Both the position numbers and the translations under genes were made by a program. Below are positions 1-5,280 of a stretch of DNA of 5,344 nt, one piece after another. The notes beneath the pieces are model-generated. The model saw only the letters and a program-made list of their open reading frames with translations. It searched no databases and had not been told where the DNA came from. The DNA is from Chloroflexota bacterium. Its GTDB lineage: Bacteria > Chloroflexota > Anaerolineae > Anaerolineales > UBA11579. Position 1 is the stretch's first letter. Every line of letters begins with the position of its first letter. Location: positions 140 to 5,483 of the forward strand of contig DNGN01000077.1 of the NCBI GenBank assembly GCA_003486225.1. Reading direction: 5' to 3'.

Positions 1-85
1 CCCTTAAATTCGCCAACCGGTCTCCACTGTTGGTGCCCAAACCAAGGTAAATGATATGTCTGTCCTGCAGCGTGCTGTTTTCCAT
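1..85 (-). CDS. folK: 2-amino-4-hydroxy-6-hydroxymethyldihydropteridine diphosphokinase, N-terminal fragment
   Basis: The minus strand from the ATG at 85-83 is open to the window edge and gives 28 residues beginning MENSTLQDRH. The stretch IYLGLGTNSGDRLANLR matches the N-terminal signature of HPPK (first beta strand, then G-x-N-x-G-D-R). HPPK transfers pyrophosphate from ATP to 6-hydroxymethyl-7,8-dihydropterin in cytoplasmic folate biosynthesis. Only the beginning is present; the ATP- and pterin-binding residues further on lie outside the window. The start is chosen because only about ten residues precede the first conserved strand, as is usual in the family. No strong Shine-Dalgarno sequence is visible before it. 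It is transcribed divergently from the hydrolase gene, with 46 bp between the two start codons. The identification rests on this short motif only. Confidence 0.82.
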   Translation of the reverse strand, partial: MENSTLQDRHIIYLGLGTNSGDRLANLR

Positions 86-96
86 GTTTTTCAAAC

Positions 97-124
97 TTGC
101 CTGCATCAAAGTTAAGGGTACAAT
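97..124 (+). promoter_or_regulatory. Putative sigma-70-type promoter of the hydrolase gene
   Basis: TTGCCT at 97-102 (4 of 6 matches to TTGACA) is followed after 16 nt by TACAAT at 119-124 (5 of 6 matches to TATAAT). Transcription would start near 130-132, which is at or next to the ATG at 132. It lies in the divergent gap with folK and is the only good candidate there. This is a by-eye match, without experimental support. Confidence 0.42.
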
Positions 125-131
125 GTGAGCC

Positions 132-770
132 ATGAAGTTCGCTTATTTTACCAGCAAGACGATCGGTGCACAGGCACAAGACCTGCTTACGGATTTGATG
201 CTCAGTCACCGCCGGGACATTGACCTGATAAACCCGGCTCTGCTGGTGTTGGATATGCAGCAATATTTTCTGGACCCGGATTCACATGCTTACGTACCCA
301 GTGCCCCGGCCCTGATCCCGGGCATCCAACAGTTGATGCGGTCTTTCAGAAAGCAGGGACACCCGGTAATTTTTACGCAGCATATCAACACGCCACAGGA
401 TGCCGGGATGATGTCCACCTGGTGGCGAGACCTGATCACTTCCGACCATCCCCGCGCCGGGCTGATCGACCAGCTGGAGGTTGGCGATTCTCGGGTCATT
501 CAGAAGTCCCAATACGATGCCTTCATGGGCACCGATCTGGATCACCTGCTCGAGTCGCAAGCGATTACGGATGTTGTGATCAGCGGGGTGATGACCCACC
601 TGTGTTGTGAGACGACCGCCCGGGCTGCTTTCATGCATGGCTACCGGGTCTGGTTTGCGGTCGATGGCACGGCGACCTACCACCTCGATTTTCACAGGAG
701 CACGCTTATCAACCTGGCGCACGGTTTCGCCACCCCGGTGCTGGTCAGGGAGCTGCTGGCTGTTTTATAA
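132..770 (+). CDS. Isochorismatase-like cysteine hydrolase
   Basis: This 212-residue protein belongs to the isochorismatase/nicotinamidase superfamily, cytoplasmic alpha/beta hydrolases that cleave amides, carbamates or vinyl ethers. The catalytic triad is visible: D41 in the strand LLVLDMQ, K125 in VIQKSQYDAF, and nucleophile C158 in VMTHLCCETTARAA. The residues before C158 fit the usual cis-peptide turn. C158 excludes EntB-type isochorismatases, which have glycine there, and favours amidase-like chemistry. About 35 residues precede the first core strand. This extension seems typical of a subfamily that also carries the SHAYVPSAP motif (51-59), so the ATG at 132 is kept although no good Shine-Dalgarno sequence lies at normal spacing. 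It is the first gene of a four-gene plus-strand run, with 39 nt to the next. The substrate cannot be deduced; nicotinamide, an N-carbamoyl compound or another small amide are all possible. Confidence 0.88.
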   Translation: MKFAYFTSKTIGAQAQDLLTDLMLSHRRDIDLINPALLVLDMQQYFLDPDSHAYVPSAPALIPGIQQLMRSFRKQGHPVIFTQHINTPQDAGMMSTWWRDLITSDHPRAGLIDQLEVGDSRVIQKSQYDAFMGTDLDHLLESQAITDVVISGVMTHLCCETTARAAFMHGYRVWFAVDGTATYHLDFHRSTLINLAHGFATPVLVRELLAVL

Positions 771-771
771 T
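742..771 (+). promoter_or_regulatory. Possible internal promoter for the flavoprotein gene
   Basis: A perfect TATAAT at 766-771 overlaps the TAA stop of the hydrolase gene. TGGTCA at 742-747 (4 of 6 matches to TTGACA) lies 18 nt upstream. Transcription would start near 778, giving a leader of roughly 30 nt before the ATG at 810. The -10 box is good, the -35 box mediocre; it may be chance, because the stop codon context itself is AT-rich. Confidence 0.35.
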
Positions 772-809
772 GGGACCAATGTGGATCGCAAGATAGACAG
801 GTAGCCAAC

Positions 810-1697
810 ATGGAGACAAGCTTGAAAAGCGAAGATGTCATCATCATTGGCGGCGGGCCAGCCGGCATGATCTCTGCCATTCAGCTCAAACGCTATGGGA
901 TACGGGCGCGGGTCATTGAAGCCCACCGGCTGGGTGGACTGCTCTGGAATGCCAACCTGGTCGAAAACTACCCCGGATTTCCGGCAGGTATCCCGGGTCC
1001 GAAATTGGTGAGGCTTTTCACCCGGCAATTCGAGTCGCTTGGGCTTGAGCTGATCAGGCAAAGGGCTGTTAGCCTGGATTTTGAGGGGGGTGTATTTGTG
1101 GTGACCACCGATGCGGGCCAATATGCTGCACGCACATTGGTGATTGCTACCGGTACGCAGCCAAATACATTCCCTGCCGGGTTTATCCCCGATGATGGTC
1201 TGGCGCAAGTTTTCTACGAGGTGGCCCCGCTTTTGGAGGTCAGGGAAAAGCAGATCGCGATCATCGGTGCGGGGGATGCGGCCTTTGATTACGCCATCAA
1301 CCTCTCGCGCAAAAACGAGGTGATGATCCTGAACCGCACCCAGGAGATCAAAGCTCTGCCGCTTTTGGTGCAACGTTGTGCTAAAATTCAGAATATTCAA
1401 TATCTCCAGGATGTGCCTGTCTCATCCGTTTCAGTGGAATCAGGCCGCTTGGTTTTGAATGTGATTGATCAGGAAAACAGCTGTTTTCATGTTGACCTGT
1501 TGATCGGTGCGATCGGCCGCAAGGAAAATTTACCATCCATGACGGATCGCCTGATAGCAGAGCAATCCCGGTTGGTTGGGGCGGGCAGGCTGCAAATTGT
1601 CGGTGATGTACAGAATGGGATCTACCGGCAAACTGCAATTGCCGTTGGAGATGGGTTGAAAGCAGCGATGAGAATTTATCAATTTCTAAAGGAGTGA
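810..1697 (+). CDS. Thioredoxin reductase-like FAD/NAD(P)H oxidoreductase lacking the CxxC disulfide
   Basis: This 295-residue soluble flavoprotein has the two-dinucleotide-domain fold of thioredoxin reductase. The FAD-binding GGGPAG motif is at 14-19, the family segment VENYPGFPAGIPGP at 51-64, and ATG at 113-115. The NAD(P)H-binding IIGAGDAAFD is at 151-160, and the C-terminal FAD motif IVGDV at 263-267. True thioredoxin reductases have a redox CxxC just before the NADPH motif. Here that stretch (about 128-148) contains no cysteine, and the only cysteines in the protein are C190 and C225. It therefore cannot reduce thioredoxin by the usual mechanism. It is closer in logic to CxxC-free relatives such as TrxR-like ferredoxin-NAD(P)+ reductases, although shorter than those. 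The usual HRR NADPH motif is replaced by NRT (175-177), so cofactor preference is open. The start codon has only a weak Shine-Dalgarno sequence (ACAGGT). The stop sits inside the ribosome-binding site of the next gene, suggesting translational coupling. Confidence 0.85.
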   Translation: METSLKSEDVIIIGGGPAGMISAIQLKRYGIRARVIEAHRLGGLLWNANLVENYPGFPAGIPGPKLVRLFTRQFESLGLELIRQRAVSLDFEGGVFVVTTDAGQYAARTLVIATGTQPNTFPAGFIPDDGLAQVFYEVAPLLEVREKQIAIIGAGDAAFDYAINLSRKNEVMILNRTQEIKALPLLVQRCAKIQNIQYLQDVPVSSVSVESGRLVLNVIDQENSCFHVDLLIGAIGRKENLPSMTDRLIAEQSRLVGAGRLQIVGDVQNGIYRQTAIAVGDGLKAAMRIYQFLKE

Positions 1698-1698
1698 T
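1688..1698 (+). promoter_or_regulatory. Ribosome-binding site that decides the radical SAM start
   Basis: AAAGGAGTGAT resembles the anti-Shine-Dalgarno complement and contains the TGA stop of the flavoprotein gene (1695-1697). A GTG at 1694 is in frame with the radical SAM gene but lies inside this site, so it is unlikely to be used. The ATG at 1706 has AGGAG ending 11 nt upstream, a slightly long but workable spacing. Overlap of stop and ribosome-binding site suggests coupled translation of the two genes. Confidence 0.6.
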
Positions 1699-1705
1699 TA
1701 AGCAG

Positions 1706-2656
1706 ATGAATATTGCAGCCAGAGTTGGATCTGATGAGATTGCCGTGGTCTATGTCGGCCAATATGAAGACGGGGAGCTGGTCGAATTTGTCGAGGCAGT
1801 CCAGCCTCCGATGCCGCGTGAGGAGAAGTGGGTGCTGATGCTTTCCACCCTGTATGGCTGTCCGGTGGCCTGCAAGATGTGTGACGCTGGCGGCTTTTAC
1901 CATGGCAAGATCAGCAAAGAACGGCTTTTTAAACAGCTGGACTATATGGTTTATCGTCACTATCCGGATGGCAAGATTCCCTGCCGCCAGTTCAAGATCC
2001 AATTTGCCCGCATGGGCGAACCGACTTTTAACCGTGAGGTGCTTGAGGTTTTGAAGGAACTGCCGCAGCGCTACGATGCTCCCGGCCTGATGCCTTCGCT
2101 ATCGACGATTGCCCCGGGTGGGGTGGACGGCTTTTTTGATGAACTGCTGGAGATTAAAAACCAGTATTATGCGGGCGGCAACTTCCAGTTCCAGTTTTCT
2201 CTGCATACATCGGATGAAAAACTGCGGCGGGAATTAATCCCGGTGCGCACCTGGAGCTTTGCTCAGATGCAAGCCTATGGCGAGCGTTTTTACCGCCCCG
2301 GAGACCGCAAGATCACCCTGAATTTTGCTCTGGCCCAGGATGTCCCGGTATCGGCGGATGATCTGATCCGCTACTTTGATCCTGAAAAATTCCTGATCAA
2401 GATTACCCCGCTTAACCCGACCTACAGCGCAGAAAATTACGGGCTGCGTTCGTATATTGATGCCGAAGCGGGCCCACAATCCTATGCGGTGGTGGATCAC
2501 CTGGAAGCGGCAGGGTACAAGGTGATTGTCAGCATTGGGGAAACAGAGGAGAACCGGATCGGTTCGAACTGCGGCCAATATGTGCTTAAACATGTCCTGG
2601 CCGAATCGAAACTCGGGGATGGCTACCTGTACAAGATAGAACATCTGGTGGAGTAG
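1706..2656 (+). CDS. RlmN/Cfr-like radical SAM protein, non-canonical
   Basis: This 316-residue radical SAM enzyme has the cluster motif C52-x3-C56-x2-C59 in STLYGCPVACKMCDAGG. It can be followed along RlmN block by block: MGEPTFN (103-109), LSTIAPGG (132-139), FSLHTSDEKLRRELIPV (164-180), ITPLNP (233-238) and SNCGQY (287-292). C289 in the CGQ motif matches C355 of E. coli RlmN, the cysteine that is methylated and carries the methyl group to RNA. The partner C118 of RlmN lies seven residues before the first cluster cysteine; that place is M45 here. The N-terminal helical RNA-binding domain of RlmN (about 90 residues) is also absent, leaving only about 40 residues before the core. Family membership is clear, but activity on A2503 of 23S rRNA is doubtful. 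It may methylate another RNA or a small molecule, or do other chemistry. Starting at the in-frame GTG at 1694 would add four residues. The gene follows the flavoprotein by 8 nt and precedes the GH1 gene by 8 nt. Confidence 0.83.
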   Translation: MNIAARVGSDEIAVVYVGQYEDGELVEFVEAVQPPMPREEKWVLMLSTLYGCPVACKMCDAGGFYHGKISKERLFKQLDYMVYRHYPDGKIPCRQFKIQFARMGEPTFNREVLEVLKELPQRYDAPGLMPSLSTIAPGGVDGFFDELLEIKNQYYAGGNFQFQFSLHTSDEKLRRELIPVRTWSFAQMQAYGERFYRPGDRKITLNFALAQDVPVSADDLIRYFDPEKFLIKITPLNPTYSAENYGLRSYIDAEAGPQSYAVVDHLEAAGYKVIVSIGETEENRIGSNCGQYVLKHVLAESKLGDGYLYKIEHLVE

Positions 2657-2664
2657 AAAAGAAC

Positions 2665-3996
2665 ATGCCTGAGGCACGCTTTAATTTTCCACGCGGTTTT
2701 TTATGGGGTACATCTTCCTCCGCCTACCAGGTAGAGGGAGGCAATAAAAATAACCAGTGGTATCTTTGGGAGCAGGAACCCGGCCGGATTGCAGAAGGTG
2801 GTACATGCGGTTTGGCCTGCGATTGGTGGGCCGGGCGTTGGCGTGAAGATTTTGACCGGGCGGCAGAATGCGGGCAGAATGCCCTGCGTTTCTCCATCGA
2901 GTGGAGCCGGATCCAACCGGCACCAGACCGCTGGGATGAGCATGCCCTGGATAATTATATTGATATGCTGCGCGGATTGGTGCGGCGCGGATTGTTCCCC
3001 CTGGTTACGCTGCATCATTTTACCGATCCGCTGTGGGTGACGGAAATGGGCGGTTGGGAAAATGAGGCCGTGCCCGAGCTTTTTGCGGCCTACGCCGAAA
3101 AAGTGGCTGCGGCGATCAAATCTTATGTGACTACCTGGGCAACCATCAATGAACCGAATGTCCTGGCCATTCTGGGCTACCTGACAGGCGATTTTCCCCC
3201 GAATGTGAATGACCTGGACCGGGCCATAAAGGTTATGACCCACCTGGCTCGCGGCCACAGCCTGGCGTACCATAAGATAAAAGCCCTCCAGCCAGAAGCC
3301 AGAGTGGGCTTGCCGCATGTTTACCGGGGCTTTACGCCCCGTCGATCCGGCAGCCTGTTAGACCGGCTGGCTGCCAGCCAGCATCACCAGGTCTGGAATC
3401 AATTCTTCCCGGCCCTTCTGCGTGATGGAAAAGCCCGCCTGATGGGCCGTTCTGTGGCTCTGCCAGAAGCAAAAGGAACGCAGGATTATCTGGGGTTGAA
3501 CTTCTATACCAGCGAAGAGGTGCAGTTCAGCCTGGCAGCTGGCCGTAAAGGCTTCTTCTCCCGCCGGGTTTTCCCGGATGGAGCTCCACTCAGCCCGAAC
3601 GGCAAGATTGCCAGCCTGCCGGAAGATTTTTTCAAGGCATTGGACTGGGCCCTGCAATTCGATGTGCCCATTATCGTCACCGAGAACGGGACCGAAGATG
3701 CACAGGATGATTTTCGACGTGAGTATCTGGTCCAGCATATTCACCAACTCTGGCGGGCGGTCAATTTTAATTATCCGATCAAGGGCTATTTTGTCTGGAC
3801 CCTGGTCGATAATTTTGAGTGGGATCAAGGCTGGACCCAAAGGTTTGGTCTGTACGAGCTGGATGTCGAGACTCAAGCCCGTAAGAAACGCCCAAGTGCG
3901 GACCTCTATGCGGATATCTGCAGGGAAAATGCCCTGACCACCGAGATGGTGCGTCAGTATGCACCCCAGCTGTTCAGCCAGCTATTCCCTGGTTAG
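2665..3996 (+). CDS. Glycoside hydrolase family 1 beta-glycosidase
   Basis: This complete 443-residue GH1 enzyme is of usual length for the family, with no signal peptide and therefore probably cytoplasmic. It is a retaining beta-glycosidase: acid/base E163 in TINEPN and nucleophile E340 in VTENGT. Other family landmarks are FLWGTSSSAYQVEG (12-25), RFSIEWSR (75-82), H118 in TLHHF, N279 and Y281 in LNFYT, and WTLVDNFEWDQGWTQRFGL (378-396). E385 and W386 in the last motif are those of enzymes binding unphosphorylated sugars. The S/K/Y phosphate-binding pattern of 6-phospho-beta-glycosidases is not seen, so a beta-glucosidase or broad beta-glucosidase/galactosidase is likely. The exact substrate is not readable. 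It starts 8 nt after the radical SAM stop, with GGTGGAG about 11 nt upstream as a modest ribosome-binding site. It may be the last gene of the operon, although no clear terminator follows it. Confidence 0.93.
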   Translation: MPEARFNFPRGFLWGTSSSAYQVEGGNKNNQWYLWEQEPGRIAEGGTCGLACDWWAGRWREDFDRAAECGQNALRFSIEWSRIQPAPDRWDEHALDNYIDMLRGLVRRGLFPLVTLHHFTDPLWVTEMGGWENEAVPELFAAYAEKVAAAIKSYVTTWATINEPNVLAILGYLTGDFPPNVNDLDRAIKVMTHLARGHSLAYHKIKALQPEARVGLPHVYRGFTPRRSGSLLDRLAASQHHQVWNQFFPALLRDGKARLMGRSVALPEAKGTQDYLGLNFYTSEEVQFSLAAGRKGFFSRRVFPDGAPLSPNGKIASLPEDFFKALDWALQFDVPIIVTENGTEDAQDDFRREYLVQHIHQLWRAVNFNYPIKGYFVWTLVDNFEWDQGWTQRFGLYELDVETQARKKRPSADLYADICRENALTTEMVRQYAPQLFSQLFPG

Positions 3997-4133
3997 ACGG
4001 ATACCCTGGGTTTAGTTTATTGAATCGCTGATCAATCCCCGGGCTGGCAGAAAGCTCCATTTAATTTGCAGGCCAAATTCCCCTCCTAATCTCCCCAACA
4101 ATCAATAGGATGTGGTAAAATGTCCTCCGCCGT
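3997..4133. other. Intergenic region between GH1 gene and tRNA-Ser
   Basis: This 137-nt stretch has no plausible coding sequence. A short hairpin can form from AATTTG (4063-4068) and CAAATT (4074-4079), but no T run follows, so it is not a convincing intrinsic terminator. The right end holds the tRNA promoter described separately. Confidence 0.5.
4113..4121 (+). promoter_or_regulatory. Extended -10 promoter element of tRNA-Ser
   Basis: TGGTAAAAT combines an extended -10 dinucleotide (TG, 4113-4114) with TAAAAT at 4116-4121 (5 of 6 matches to TATAAT). The predicted start is near 4128, a few bases before the mature tRNA at 4134. No good -35 box is seen 16-18 nt upstream, as is common for extended -10 promoters. 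Confidence 0.5.
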
Positions 4134-4220
4134 GGAGAGGTCGCATAGTTTGGCCTAGTGCGCACGCTTGGAAAGCGTGTATACCGAAAGGTATCGAGGG
4201 TTCAAATCCCTCCCTCTCCG
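4134..4220 (+). tRNA. tRNA-Ser (anticodon GGA)
   Basis: The complete class II cloverleaf can be folded by hand. The acceptor stem GGAGAGG (4134-4140) pairs fully with CCTCTCC (4213-4219). The D stem is GCA/TGC (4143-4145, 4159-4161). The anticodon stem CACGC/GCGTG (4163-4167, 4175-4179) closes the loop TTGGAAA with anticodon GGA at 4170-4172. The long variable arm has a five-pair stem ATACC/GGTAT (4181-4185, 4190-4194) capped by GAAA. The T arm is GAGGG-TTCAAAT-CCCTC (4196-4212). The long variable arm, the G discriminator (4220) and the anticodon all agree on serine, reading UCC and UCU codons. CCA is not encoded and must be added after transcription. Confidence 0.97.
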
Positions 4221-4226
4221 CCTGAT

Positions 4227-4256
4227 ACGCCCGGTTTTTCTGGGCGTTTTTTCTTT
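4227..4256 (+). terminator. Intrinsic terminator of tRNA-Ser
   Basis: ACGCCCGG (4227-4234) pairs with CTGGGCGT (4240-4247), including one G-T pair, around a five-T loop. It is followed by TTTTTTCTTT. It lies 6 nt after the tRNA and fits a rho-independent terminator for this one-gene transcript. Confidence 0.85.
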
Positions 4257-4280
4257 AATCACGACTGCCTGTCCAACTGA

Positions 4281-4319
4281 GAAAGAAAAAAACACCCCAC
4301 TGGATAACAGGGGGTGTTT
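4281..4319 (-). terminator. Intrinsic terminator of the lipoprotein gene
   Basis: AAACACCCC (4290-4298) and GGGGTGTTT (4311-4319) form a perfect nine-pair stem, which can extend inward by CTG/CAG (4300-4302, 4308-4310). Read on the minus strand, the stem runs into a T-rich tail (complement of 4281-4292, seven T in a row and then CTTTC). It begins 23 nt after the lipoprotein stop codon and faces the tRNA terminator. Confidence 0.85.
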
Positions 4320-4342
4320 GGTGTTTAGGGGTGCGGCACGGA

Positions 4343-5212
4343 TCAGTTGCTTAGCTCCAAGTTGCCAGCCCCAAGCTTAATTTCTATTGTCAGGGTTGGG
4401 CCGTTGCCTGCCAGTGAATATGTGCTGGCTCCACCAGCCCACTGGCCGCGCGCATTCACATTGGATAGGCTGCCTTCGATCTTGAGGGTGGTGGGAATAC
4501 CCTCGGGAATGATGACCTTAAGATTACTCAGGGCGGCATCAATCTCCACTGTGGCATCCCGCTGCAGGGTACCCGAAAAATCAAAGGTGTACTCTCCTGC
4601 ACCGCCTTCAAATTTCATCAGGCTGAAATTAGCGTTGGAGAGACCAATCAGGTCGACCTTTGAAGCACCGGTGGTGTAGTGGAACTGGCTCATGTTGGTC
4701 AGGTTGGGGGTTGAGAAGCTCATTTCCACACTGGAGGCACCGGTGAAGACTTCCAGGTTCTCGATGGCCAGGCTGCCCAGCTCGAACTGCCCGTCGAATG
4801 CCCCGGCGCGGATCTCTAGCTCGACAGGCGCATTGCTGATGGACAGCTCCCATTTGTTTTCCACATCTTTGACATTGGGCAAGCCGCCCAATTTGAATTC
4901 GTAGGGTTCTTGTTTGATCGAAACTTGACCGCTGCTGGTATCAACGACGGGCTCAAGGCCGTCCACATTGTAGGTTGCAGTTCCCACGATCAACCCGTCT
5001 GCAGCACCGGGCTGCAGAATCAACTCACCTGCGCCAAATTCCACCAGCACGGAAGTGGTTTCACCCTGGGCCGGTGCTGAGACAAAAACATCCTCGGTGC
5101 GCAGTTCCCCAACATCAATTGCATCTTCGGGCATGGTCAGGGTAATGCCGCAAGCCAGGGAAGTAATTCCCAGCAGGATGGCGATAGTGATCAGACTTGT
5201 TTTTGCTTTCAT
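4343..5212 (-). CDS. Putative lipoprotein with toast-rack-like beta-repeat domain
   Basis: This 289-residue exported protein has a positively charged start (MKAK), a hydrophobic stretch (about 6-20) and a probable lipidation cysteine C21 in TSLACG. The lipobox is imperfect, because leucine is at -2 rather than -3. After a short linker, the region from about 51 is rich in beta strands and glycine. Motifs of the type G-A-[G/S]-x-x-[hydrophobic alternation] recur at about 60, 158, 182, 204 and 281. The N-terminal part (SVLVEFGAGELILQPGA, then a typical YNVDGLEPVV segment) resembles the toast-rack / DUF2154 domain known from LiaF-related and adhesin-like proteins. The function is unknown; a cell-surface, possibly envelope-stress-related or scaffold role would be inference. 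The start is supported by AAGGAG 8 nt upstream (complement of 5221-5226). It is a single-gene unit with its own terminator and does not appear connected with the plus-strand genes. Confidence 0.82.
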   Translation of the reverse strand: MKAKTSLITIAILLGITSLACGITLTMPEDAIDVGELRTEDVFVSAPAQGETTSVLVEFGAGELILQPGAADGLIVGTATYNVDGLEPVVDTSSGQVSIKQEPYEFKLGGLPNVKDVENKWELSISNAPVELEIRAGAFDGQFELGSLAIENLEVFTGASSVEMSFSTPNLTNMSQFHYTTGASKVDLIGLSNANFSLMKFEGGAGEYTFDFSGTLQRDATVEIDAALSNLKVIIPEGIPTTLKIEGSLSNVNARGQWAGGASTYSLAGNGPTLTIEIKLGAGNLELSN

Positions 5213-5220
5213 TTCTATTT

Positions 5221-5226
5221 CTCCTT
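5221..5226 (-). promoter_or_regulatory. Strong ribosome-binding site of the lipoprotein gene
   Basis: On the minus strand AAGGAG lies 8 nt before the ATG at 5212-5210. It is the best-placed Shine-Dalgarno sequence in the window. The TAA stop of a ten-codon upstream ORF overlaps its first bases. Confidence 0.75.
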
Positions 5227-5257
5227 ACATGCGCTCCTGGCATGTTGCTTTCATCCT

Positions 5258-5280
5258 CGTACAATCTTAATTGTAATACG
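5258..5280 (-). promoter_or_regulatory. AT-rich imperfect inverted repeat with a -10-like box, upstream of the lipoprotein gene
   Basis: CGTACAAT (5258-5265) is mirrored by ATTGTAATACG (5270-5280) except for three extra bases. The minus strand reads TACAAT at 5275-5270, a 5 of 6 match to the -10 consensus, but no convincing -35 box is found 16-18 nt upstream. It could be a promoter with an overlapping operator, or chance symmetry in an AT-rich patch. The remaining 5281-5344 shows nothing recognisable. Confidence 0.25.

Noticed and set aside
765..1400. Minus-strand reading frame (211 codons) under the flavoprotein gene
   Set aside because: It is a shadow of a clear FAD/NAD(P)H oxidoreductase in the opposite direction.
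810..1697. Annotation as genuine thioredoxin reductase (trxB)
   Set aside because: The CxxC needed for thioredoxin reduction is missing.
1694..1705. GTG start for the radical SAM gene
   Set aside because: It lies inside the Shine-Dalgarno sequence and adds only MIKQ; the ATG at 1706 is better served.
1706..2656. Annotation as 23S rRNA methyltransferase rlmN or resistance gene cfr
   Set aside because: The C118 equivalent is methionine and the N-terminal RNA-binding domain is absent, so the name would claim too much.
2701..3318. Long minus-strand reading frame (205 codons) under the GH1 gene
   Set aside because: It is the antisense of a gene with an intact catalytic pattern; its translation shows no domain and no start signals.
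4063..4079. AATTTG/CAAATT hairpin as terminator of the GH1 gene
   Set aside because: The stem is short and AT-rich, and it is followed by C-rich sequence instead of a T run.
4168..4380. Plus-strand 70-codon reading frame
   Set aside because: It begins in the tRNA anticodon stem, runs through both terminators and ends in the lipoprotein gene; it has no ribosome-binding site and resembles no protein.
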